37,525 nt of DNA from an uncultured Lachnospiraceae bacterium (GTDB lineage Bacteria > Bacillota > Clostridia > Lachnospirales > Lachnospiraceae), in assembly GCA_947588005.1 (NCBI GenBank), contig CANPYE010000011.1:1-37525 (forward strand), read 5' to 3'. Under the pieces are notes generated by a model. It had not been told where the DNA came from. It saw only the letters and a list, made by a program, of their open reading frames with translations, and made no database searches. Shown in pieces: positions 7,999 through 19,900 of this stretch; position 1 is the first letter of the stretch; the number at the start of each line of letters is the position of its first letter. Position numbers and translations under genes: made by a program.

Positions 7999-10900
7999 TT
8001 ATTTCCTCCGGTATTTCTCCCGTGCGAAGATCACGCCCAGGATTATGAACGCCGCGATCGCTGCCAGCGCCAGCAGAAGGAATCCGTTCTCCTCCCTGTG
8101 GGTCAGGGCGCGACCGATACCGTGGCCGATTTCGAAAGCGGAATCTCCATCCGCATCTGCGGCATCCATAGGCGCCACCGCCTCGTCCATGAGGTTCCTA
8201 TTCTTAGCGGCAAGGACTTCCGTCGTCGTACGCGGCTTGCCGCTCACCAGCGATTCGGTGTCATAGGCGCCGTACTTGCCGGTGACCGGATCGTAGCTTA
8301 CCATCGCTGCGCCCAGCTCCGCCATAAGCTGGCTGGTGTGCAGTTCCTCTGAAACCAGAGCCACCGCTCCGGACAGTTTCTCCGGAGTCCGGGCTGTTTC
8401 ATCCGGATAGTAAGTCTTTCCGTTCACACGGAAGGTGCCCTTCGCTTCGTCGCGTTCAATCCTGGCATAGGCCACAGCCTTAACGCCGTCAGCCGTTTCT
8501 GCGTACAGCTTACCGTCCGCCATATCGATAAATAATGTCTCCGGAAGCTCTGCTGCGCCTTCCGCACCAGCAATACCTGCTTCCGCACCGGCTATCTCGG
8601 AATCCGCGCCCGTGCCGCCCATGATACCTGCAGCCGCAGCGGCCGTCATAAGGCCACTGCCGGACTGACCGGCTGTTTCCGTATTGCTTCCGGCCATGCC
8701 ATTCGCTCCCGTGATACCCTCATCAGAGCCATCTGCTCCCGTGCCGTAAGCTCCGATACCGCTGCCGCCCGCCGCGTCAGAACCATCCGCTCCTGCGCCG
8801 GTACTGCTATCACCGGACTGACCACCTTCTCCGCTGTCTGCCGCTGCACCACCTGCGCCGCCGGGTGCATTGGGATCCGGATTCACACCGCTTCCAAGCT
8901 GGCTGCTGCCGCTTCCGGCAGGACCGCCTGCGCCGTCCTCACCGCCCGCGCCCGCTTCCGCGTCCGCATCGCCGTCAAGGAGTTCACCGGTATTTCCGTC
9001 AGCGCCGCCGGCTCCGTCTTCCATAGACTGCCCGCCGTCTCCGATCGTTCCATCCTCACCGCTGGCTCCGTCCGCTCCTGCAGCTTCACCTTCCGGAAGC
9101 GGATTCTCTGTACTGGCCGTTCCGCCGGCGTTAGTGCCTTTGCCTGCTCCCGTCGCGCTGTTCGCAGAGGAACCGCTTCCGGAAGTCCGTCCCGTTCCGC
9201 CATTCTCCGCGTCAGCATCTCCGCCGGCCCCGGTGCCGAGATTCTCCCCAGCGCCGCCCTTAAGCGACCGGCCGCTTCCATTGCCATCTTCTCCGCCGTA
9301 AAGCTCCATATCTCCGTCATCCTCGAAACTGCCGGAACCGTCGTTCTCTCCAGGATGCAGCTCATCCGACGGATCGCGATAGTTCCTGGCTTCATCAAGC
9401 GCCTCACTGTAGCTCGGGTCATGCGGCACGGTAGTCATCCCCGAAGGTCTGAAGACAGAGGTCAGATAATTCCTGGCGTAATCCAGCAGAGAAATCGTAC
9501 CTGTCGGTACCGGCGACTGGTAAACGACAAAGTTATTGCTGAAGTTGACTACGCATACCTGCCCACTTTCATAACGCAGAACCGCCAAAGCCCTGGTCGT
9601 ATTAAATGTGTTGGACATCTGCTTAATTCCCGTAGCCGCCCATCCATTACACCGAATTGCGGACAGGTAGCTCGTGAGATCTCCCTTGTTGTTCAGAACC
9701 GCGAAATAAGTGATTGGAACTCCCTCATTTCTGGTGCTGGCCAGGAGAACGCTGTCATAAACGCAGTCCTGATAAGGAGAAATAGTATAGAGACTGTCGC
9801 TCAGCATATAAAGCCTCTGATCCAGTTTCTTATCTCCGAACAGTGTGAAGTTATGGAAAACCTTCACATCCATCTTGCTGCTCTGTCCATACTGGTACTT
9901 ATAGAACGGCTGGACAGCCCTCGTTCCTCCTGTAGTAACTTCATCGCCTTCATCCAGCGTCGCGGTTGCCCCGTTCAGCGTATAGATCTTGCCGTCTTCG
10001 GTCAAAGCCTTGCCGCCCCAGAGATGGATCACGCCGGTAAGCTTCTCACCATCCACTTTGACAAAGTCCGTCTCCGTAGCAGTCGTCTGCACATAGGCAC
10101 TGTACTCTGCGCAGCGAAGCATTCCTTTCCCGCCCGCATTTCCTTCAGGCTGTGTATCCCACTGGTCGATAAAATACCAATAATCGTCCTTCACCAGAGT
10201 ATCCCGACACAGCTCCCCAGCCGTAAATGTGGCGCCGTCCACGCTCAGATCAGTCTTAAAATCATAAGTCATCGTAGCCACGCCGTATTTATCCGTAGTA
10301 AGCGAATGACCACCCAACGTCACCTGCTTCGGCTGACCATCCTCGTTCTTCACCTCCACATTCACAGTGTCGATGCCGGAAGCATAGACGACCGCTTCCG
10401 CCAGAGTGACTTCGCCCAGCACAGGCAGTGAGATACCTGCCACATTCGGGTCTTCCTGCGTCCATCCGTCCTTGAACAGACTGAATTCAGGCCAGCGTGC
10501 CAGTTCCAGCAGCTGATTCGACTTCATCGCGCTGTTACCGGGCTCATTGTCGGACGTGTAATACCAGTTATTGTACGCCGGATACGGGAAGTATTTAACA
10601 TCCGATGCGCCGGAAGAATCCTCCGCCATAAACCGCAGATCCCAGTTGCCCTTGAATGCTTCAGTGATTGCTTCCTTCATATCCTGCGTCAATGTAACCG
10701 CGGAGAAGCCCCTCTCCGTATAGAAATCCTTCAATCTGAACTGATCCGCGCTTACCAGCGAAATAACGCCTGCCGGCTTCGCGGCATAGGACGATGCCTC
10801 TGCCGCGTCCGCCATCGCCACTATATCCTTCGCGACCTGTCCGTTGACAGTCGCGTTCTCCCAGATATGAATCTTCGTAAAATCATGGACGGTAAGGTTA

Positions 10901-13900
10901 ATCGTAGAAGCGTCGTTGAGCCAGAGGGAGTTCTTCCCCTCGCCGCCCACCACATCCGTGGCTACGATCACGTCTTCTATCGCTTCATCCGTCATGTACT
11001 CAAAGGCAACGTCCAGCAGTCCGATCAGACCGCCTGCATAACCGCCGTCTGCACGAACTACCCCACAGGCAGAGATGCAATGGGCCAGCTTACGCGTCAG
11101 CGTAGCGTATGTCTCTGTGTATCCGGCATAGCCGATCAGGCCACCCGCGCACTGCCCGTACGCTGTGACGAACTTCGCGCCGGAGATGCAATCCTCGATA
11201 TCGAAGCCGCCGCGGGCATAACCGATCAGACCGCCTGCGCCGGTATACGACGAGTATATTCTGGTATCGGCAGTGCTTAACGGCACCAGACCGGAGGCCG
11301 AAATCTCCACGTCTTCCGCCACATAGCAGTTCTGAAGATGCACCATGGATCCCGCAGTCCCGGCGCCCACAAGACCGCCCACAGCAGACCGTCCTTTGAT
11401 ACGGGTATTACGGACCACCGTGCCAGCGATTGCGATATTGGGGGCAGAGTAGCTGTAGTATCCGCACACGCCGCCGGCGTTCATCGTATAGTTGTTATAA
11501 TTATCCTTATTTGCATACTCTCCCTGTTCGCTCGTAATATCGCAATTATAGATCTCGGCGTCCCGAATCGCGACCTCCAGATCTCCGGCAATACCGCCCG
11601 CCTGGTAGCCGGAAGTTACCTGGGTATTCTCAACCCGGATCCGCTCCACCGGTTCGTAACGGTCGGCCAGCCGTCCCGCATAGCCTCCCGCTCCTATACC
11701 GTCCGTATCGCCTGTATAGCCCGTTACTCGCTCCTGCTTGATTATACAGTCCTTTACAAGAATATCCTGCTGGAAATTATAAGGTCTTGTATACCCAGCA
11801 AACGAGCCGCAGAAATCGCCTGTGATCTGGACACGTATATTATTTAGTTTAAGGCTATCTACATTAATATAACTGGTAGATCCTGCAACTCCGCCGACCC
11901 AGGTCGACCCGTTCTTGATCTCGATATCGTCAAAGTCGCCCTTCAGCATATGGGTATAGTTATTCACGCCGTCGTTCTGACCTGTCGCTCCTACGATTCC
12001 TCCCAGATAATGGGACGGCATATCCACTGTGATATGATAGCCCTTCACCTCCGTCATGACGCCGGTGATATACGCCGCCACGCCGCCGGCGTAAGAAGTG
12101 ACGCCCATGGTTCCCGTCCGCTTCATATCCAGTGCGTTTACTTTGACTCGTTCCAGGTTGCCTTCTACCCGGCTGAAGAAGCCAAAGTAGGGATTGCTGG
12201 CCTGCGCGGTCTGCAGCGTAATGTTCTCCATAACCAGATCGCTCACTCCCGCGCACAGCAGAATCAGTCCGGAGCGCTCCCTGCCCAGCGTAGTCTGGTT
12301 GAAATACACGCTGATATCCTTAAAATACAGGCGCTCGACCGAATGATCCACACTCTCGATCCAGGGCTGTCCGTTCACGTCGGCCGTGTAATTCAGTCCG
12401 CTGAAACCGATACCCTGACTCTGTTCGCCGCCGCTTGTCACCGCTACTAAAGGTTTCCCTTCCGCGTCCAATACTCCGTCTTCCCAGGCATGGCCTGTAT
12501 CCCCTTCCAGACGGCCCAGGCGCAGTCCCCGGTAGTCGGTCGAGCCGAGATCTGTGCCGCTTCCGGTTTGATTCTTGAAATTCACCATTCCGGTTATAAG
12601 GAAATTCTCATTGGTCTTTCCATGGCCGCCCTCCTCGGAGACTAAACTGTTCCACCTCTGAATATCCGGAACTTCCCAGTAGAATGGCTCACCATACCAG
12701 ATCTGGGCGTTCAGCTCCTGACCGTTCTCTAATACAGTAACCGTTATACGGTAATAATCCAGCGCCTTGGTAAATTTATGCGTAGTTACTGAAATGGAAG
12801 ACATATTCTTTCCCCCATTCCAGACAATCTCCGCGTCCGACATATCCATGCCGTCAATTACCACTTTAAACTTCTTTTCCGCCTCATTCCATGAGTTCAG
12901 ATCCGATAAATCCACGTCTGGATGGCGCAGTTCACAGTCCGCGGTCATATTCTCGTCGTTTGTGCCGCTTACATACGCTTGATTCACCACCAGCTCATAA
13001 TTATTCGCAGTCGGCAGAGGAATATCCGTCTGATCATAAAGCAGCTTTTTTTCCTCCGAATCCGACGGATCCTCCTCCAGATACGACGGATCCAGAAGCT
13101 TCGGGAAGGAAGGCGTTCCGCCGCTGTCCTTCGGCGGGACGACAGGATCATAATCCCACTTCGCGCCCAGCTTGATAACCTCCGTCCAGGTTCCCCGGCT
13201 GCGCAGATCATTCTCATCCAACAGCCGGCGGACCTGATATGGATCGCCCTTGGCCAGATTATTGACGGTCTGATCCGCATAAGCATATACGACCTGCGCG
13301 GCCAGCCTGGTCATATCGCCGCCGGAGCTTCCGATCACACGATGGGTCGTATCATCCGATACCGACAGGATATTGCCAACGGCAAGGCCGTTATCGTTCT
13401 TCGCCCCCGCGTAGCCTGAAATGCCGCCCACATTGCCGGTTGGATGGATGGAATCGATCGTTACGTCCGACCAGGTATTCTTTGTAAAGGCGTTACCATT
13501 TATCTGATTGCCGACAATACCGCCTACGCGATTGGCCTTAGCGGTAATGCTGCCGGTGGCGTAGCAATCGGTGATCGAACCGTTGCTGTAACCGGCGATA
13601 CCTCCCGCGTCGTAGATGACAGGAGAATTCCTCGCCTGAATCTCCACGTCGCGGACAAAGGATGACTGGATGGAACCATACCAGTTTGCGAATCCAACCA
13701 GGCCCCCGATATACACGGAAGTGCCGGAACCGACATCGGTCAGAGTTACGCCGGTATTCCCAAGGGGGGCAGCCGAGCAGCCAATCACGGCAGCGCCCGA
13801 CGTCTCAGCGGCGACAGTCCCTATCCGGCCCACGCCGCTGATTTCGGCACCCCTGATGTGGATATTCTCCACTGTCGTACTCTCAACGTGCCGTATAAAT

Positions 13901-16900
13901 CCGGTATAGGCGTTGCCGTTGGGAGTATTGGACAGCGCGGTAATTTTCAGATTCTCAACTATCAGGTTCTTGACCTCAGCTCCGTTATTCACATAGTAGA
14001 TCACCCATGGACGATCCACATTATCCAGATGAATATTCTGCAGCTTGTGCATCTGACCGTCGATCTTGCCGTTAAAAACTCCGCCGGCGTAATTATTGGA
14101 GGAGCCGTCGATCGTGATAAAAGCAGGGGTATTTACAGCGCTGAAATTGATATCCGTCATCACACGGTAATTCCAGTTCATATTCAGGTTGATCTCCTGC
14201 CAATCCTTAGCGCTTCTGACTTCCTTCCAGAACTCAATATTCTGGGTCCGGTAATTGGGCGTGCTGGTAAAGGACGCGCTTCCCCGCATATACGTTAAAT
14301 CGGTAATCGTATAGTAGCTGAGGTAATCGATGGCGTCCGCCTTGACGATAACCTCCCACAGACCGTCCTTTGTATAGCCCTGGCCGTCAAGAATCTCCAG
14401 CTTCAGGGTATCTCTCTTGTTGGCCTCCGTACCGGTGCTGGCTGTAAGGCTGGTAATGGTGTAGCCTTTGTCATTCTGGAAGACGAAGCGGACATACCCG
14501 GACTCGTTGCCCGGTTCGCCCCGGTTGGGAGCCCAGTCGTCGCTGACGGGCACGGGCACCTCTCCTTCACTGCGGGATGGAAGCAGGACATACTCCTGGA
14601 ACTTCTGCATCTCGTTCGGCAGACTGTTCAGCCTCGGATAGAAGCCCATTTTGACACAGCTCTCGGCGTCGAAGGCGTCGCCCAGTGTTTTTGCCTGCCA
14701 CTTCTCGTCGAGCAGACCCTTAATGGGCTTCTGGTAGATCTGACGCGGCGTACTCACAAGATCCGGGTACTTAAAGTCCGTAAAGAAGCTGAGGTTACGG
14801 TTCATCTCCTGATTGCGGGCGGCCGTCAGATGCAGCTGCCCGCTGCTGATACGGCTGTTATAGGTTTTATCCGAGCCGTCGGCATAGCCGGTATAGACGT
14901 AGAACTCGCCCACATGATAGCTGTCCAGATACTCTCCGATCGAGTCTGTATATCCTACCAGCGCATAGCTTTGATTGGCATAATTTTCCGGCTGTGCAAA
15001 CCATGTGTCATAGACGGTGAATACGTTCCGTATCACAGCCTGATGGAAATTCTGAAAGAGCAGGCCGCCGTAATAGGGAGATCCGTTATAACCGGGATCC
15101 GCATAGAGAAGCACGCCGTGGGTACTGTCCGTATAGACGTATCCATCCTCAATGATTCCGTAATTCGTATAGAAAACGCCGCCCATATTCCAGCCGATGT
15201 TGTGGATTCGTAAGTCTCCCCCCAGCTTCACAATAAAGTTGCGGACATGACCGTAGTTGGAGAAGCACAGCAGCGGATAATATGCGGATCTGACATGAAC
15301 GGTATTCTGCGTCCGCACAATCACATTCTCCAGCACTCCTGTCTCACGGTTTTCATAGATCGGCGGTCCGCTGGTGATATAATTATTCTCGGAAGGATAA
15401 TCATAAACCAGATTGCGTACTGCACCGTAATTGGTAGTGAGCAGATACGTCGAATTAGGAAGACCGCTCTTACGCGTAACCACATGACCCTGGAAGTCCA
15501 GCGTACCATAAAGGGTGATGGAATCTATCTTGACGTTGTGCTCAAAGTCCTTGGTCACAAGGAAATTGCCGTAAGGATTGCGCAGGATCTTACGCATATC
15601 CTCGTTGCACTGGATGGTGTCGTAAACGCCGTCGGTCTGGAACTCGATCGTATCCAACACTACCGTGCTTTCCTTATAGTAAGCAGTCAGAGTAAGTTTG
15701 TATTTGCTGTTCGGGAGCAGCTTCCCCTTCAGCAGTTTCAGGACGCCGTTCTCATCGCTGCCCTCCGGGACCCAGACTCCCTCATAGGAATCCCACCGAT
15801 CCTCATCCCGGTAATCCGGATCCTTCGGAACCAGAGTTACCTTATGCTCCATTTCCTCCGTTTCCCATCTCTCCTCCTCATACTCGGGCAGCTGAATGGA
15901 CGCGGAGCGGTAAAGCTTCAGAAAAACGCCTTTGCTTTCGATATTATTAAGATACCCCTTGGCATCCTCCACTTTCACCTCCACATTGGCGTCGAAGCCT
16001 CCCTCCTCATTCGCCTCAGAGAGACGGTACAAGTACGGATGCTGCGTATCGTCCACATAGCTATAGGCGGCAGATATATAATAGACGCCGTCGGGAACCC
16101 TGAACATTCCCAGGTAGCTGGTATTTACACGTCCGATGTAAGCTTTATTCTCGGAATAGAGGCTAAATCCGGGACTATTTACACCTATCTGGCCCACGAA
16201 TACTTCGCCCGGCTTAACCGGGATCATGTGGATCACGTTCCAGCCATTATATTCCCGCAGCGTGCCGTCGACCTGGTCGTTATACATGTTCTTTTGTATG
16301 TGTTCTTTATCATTATAAAGATCAAAGTAATTCTCTCCCTTATCCTGGGTGTAGCCTAACAGCGTGAAACCGTTTTCATTCAGATATTTCCGCCCATTAA
16401 CGATAATGCGGAAATACGTCGCGTCTTCAGGCACTGCAACCACGGGTGTGGTGCCGTTCTTCGTGTACACGCTATACCAACCTACATTCAAATTATTCTC
16501 CCAGGTATACGCCGTGGCGTTCTTGCTCGTATAGAAGCGGAAATGACAGCTGTCATCGGTCGCCGAGTCCGGATGGTAGTTATCCAGCTGGAGAAAATGA
16601 ATCGTTTTGCCATCGATCGGAATCAGGGGACTCATATAGCGGTCGCTTCCATAGTTATGCCAGTAGTTCAACCCGCCTTCTGTGTTGTCGTTCTCTCCCA
16701 GGGTCAGATAGTGTTTATCGCCCGAGTCTTTAAGCGCAGCCTGAAGATCAGAACCGGATATCTGGAAGAACGGCGTACTCTTTCCTGTGCGGTCAGAATA
16801 ATCCAGGCCCACCAGATTCAGGCTTCCAGTGAGGAAGCTGCCGCCTGTAAAATTATGTGTCCAAAGAACCCAGTCATACTTCTGATTCGAGTAGCCTTCG

Positions 16901-19900
16901 GCATCGTTAAACGATTTGGCCACGAACCGCAGGGAATAGTAGGCTCCCGGTATCAGACCATCAAACCGCATCGGTACAGGCTCCTTATTGGCATGGAGCT
17001 CCACCGCCTGAAGACGGGTACCAGTACCCTCCGCTGAATCGCCCAGATAGTAGAGGTACGCATATACCAGTCCGTCGTCGTCATTGATGGTTCCATCTTT
17101 GTCCTCGATCCACAGATCCAGGTATTCCAGCACGTCTCCAGCGATAAACAGATCGCTGTAGTGGAGTTCCGGCTGAATCTTTCTGGTCGTAAATTCAGTC
17201 AGGCTGAGCGTGGTGGGTATCTGGTATTCGATACCGCTCTTAATAACCACAGACTCCATCCTCATCACATGACGGGTGGACGTCTTCATGGTTCCCTTCG
17301 GCAGGTCAATCACCAGCGTCATGCGCGGGAGAGCCTTGGGTTCCTCTCCCTCATTCCCGCTCTCCGCCAGCTTATAGAGCATGGCCTGCCAGGGATTATT
17401 GTGTTCCCGTTTGTATATTTCCTCCTGACCCTCCAGCCGGATCGTAGGAGCCGTCTCTCCCCCATCGACCAGGACGACTGAGTTCGTCTCCGGATCAAAC
17501 GGATACTTATCTTCTACATCCAGATCGCTCATCTTCAGAACGACTGTATTCTTTTTATCATCGATTACCGGCGTACCGCTTTCCTTCTCCGTAAGGAAGA
17601 AACGGAACTCGTCGACCAGGGGCAGAATGTCCGCCGTCGTCCGCTCGTTCATGGCCAGCGTTATCGTTCCGTAGGTATCCATCAGCACAGGAACATTGCT
17701 GGTAAAGTTCACGCTGCCGCTGGACAGAGAAGCAGTATAGCTGCGAATACTGCCCAGAAGCTGATCCGGCATCTGCGCCAGTTTGCCTTCCTCATCCGCG
17801 CCCTCCGTAGTCGGCTGAGGATCGTAGCTTCCTTTCACCTGAATCGTGTAGAGCTGGGCAAACGCCAGAGATTCCAGCGTCAGCTCATAGGTCTTCTGGT
17901 TCTCAGGAGCAGGCAGCTCAAGAAAACCTGTAGTTTCGCTTCCGAAACTGCTGGTATTCTCTGCATTACCGATCTGCACCCAGTGTCCGTAGATCGAGGA
18001 ACTCAGGTTCTTGCTGTCCACAGCGGTAAGAACCAGCGGCAGGGGATTGCCTTCCGCGTCTTCTGCCAGCGCAGCATCCGGATCGTTGACGGTGATCTTC
18101 AGCGTCAGCTTATCCGTTTCGTTCTTTGTTTCTTCGATCGTAACGGAAGGAGTAGTCTTCCTCGTAAAGATAATATCGCTCCAGTCCTCAGAAGCTACCG
18201 GTCCGTCAGGTCCCATGATCTGCAGGGGCAGCTCGTTGCCCCAGCGGTCCTTTGCTACGGCCTGCATCCGATAGCGGGTATTGGGATCCAGCTTAGGTGT
18301 CGAAGAAAGGAACACAGTCCCGCCTTCTTCTTTCGCCTTATTCATCACGGAGGAACCGGCGGTCAGGGTAAGCGCCTCTTTCTCCTCCCGGGTACTCCTT
18401 CCGCTTTCCTCCAGGGGAGTAAGGATATACTCCATCCTGTAGATGTAGGGAAGCGTATCCTTCTTAAAGTTCTCAAACGTCAGATCGCTGCCGGTCAGCG
18501 ACGGATTGTAATCCGAAGTATTGGCAATCGTAAGCCGGTCCAGCTCCATAGCAGCCTCGTGTCCGGCAAAGACGGCTTTCCAATCAGCCAGGATGGCCTC
18601 AACGCCGCCGTCCTTAATGCTCGGATTCTTCAGCTCATAGAAGTCGGAATAACAGGTATGCCGCTCAAACGTCAGCGTCCAGGTTCCGTCCTCGTTACCC
18701 TTGCGGGCAGTCTCCTCATTGTAGCGGTAATAGAACTGGACGTAAATACTCTTACCGTCCTCATCGCCCGGAGGGATCGGAGACATGGCGATCGTCTGGC
18801 TGCCTACGAAGGTACGCCGGACAATGGTAGATTTGCCTTCATTATCCCGGTTGCTGTATACGTTGACCGGATTGCCTTTGGCGTCTGTCTCCGTTCTGAA
18901 AGGCTTTTTAGTGCCCTTCAGGTCGCCGTAAACCACAACCTTAATACCCTTCTGGATCGCTCCGTAAGGGTCATCTATGTCCAGATCCGCGCCCAGGGCG
19001 TAGGTCCAGGCTTCCATATTATTTAACAGTACCTTGGGAGGCTTATACTGCATCGGTTCCGTAGGCTTGGGATTCGCGCCCTGGCTCGGCTTGCTCTGTC
19101 CGGAATCCGGATTGGGGTTCTCCTCTCCGCTGCTGCCAGAGCCGTCGTCCTTCTCGCCGGACTGATCGTCATCATCGTCGCCCGCTTCGCCTTCCTCATC
19201 GTCGCCGGAATCACCGCTTTCTTCCTCCCCAGCGCCGCTGCTGCCGCTTCCGCCGGTGCTGCCGGATCCGCCGGATCCGCTCCCGCTTCCGCCGCTGCCG
19301 CTTCCGCCGCCAATGACGCCGCCGGTAACGCTCCCGCTGCCGCCGCTGCCGGAACCCGCTCCGGAAGAACCGGTACCGGAACCGCTGCCGCTGCCCGGAT
19401 CGGTCGGGCTGCCGGCAGGACCGGGCTTGCCGCTTTCTGGATCCGTCGGGTCACCAATTTCACTGGAACCGCTCCCGGAATCCGAAGATTCTCCGCCGAC
19501 TCCATCACCGCTGCCGGAACCGGTGCCGGAGCCATCGCCGCTGCCAGCCCCGCTTCCGGAACCACTTCCGGGATCCGCGTTGCTGCCGGTAGCTGGATCC
19601 ACAGTGCTGTCGGACGCACTTCCGCTGTCTGAGCCGGATGAACCGCTGCTTCCTGAACTGCCGCTGGGTCTGGAAGAACTGCCGCCCGAGCCGGATGAAC
19701 CGCCGGAGCTGCTTTCCCGATGGCCGGATGAACCCGCCTGACCGGCCGTCTTCTCCTTCTCTGAACCGTTCTCATCCTTCTCCGCTGCAGAAGAAAGGTC
19801 TGCGGACGCGGATGAACCCCCTGCCTCGAGGGTCTGCTCCTGCTGCCCCGATCCGTTCTCCGTAGGCTGCGACAGCGTCTCCGCATCGCTGCCTTCTCCT

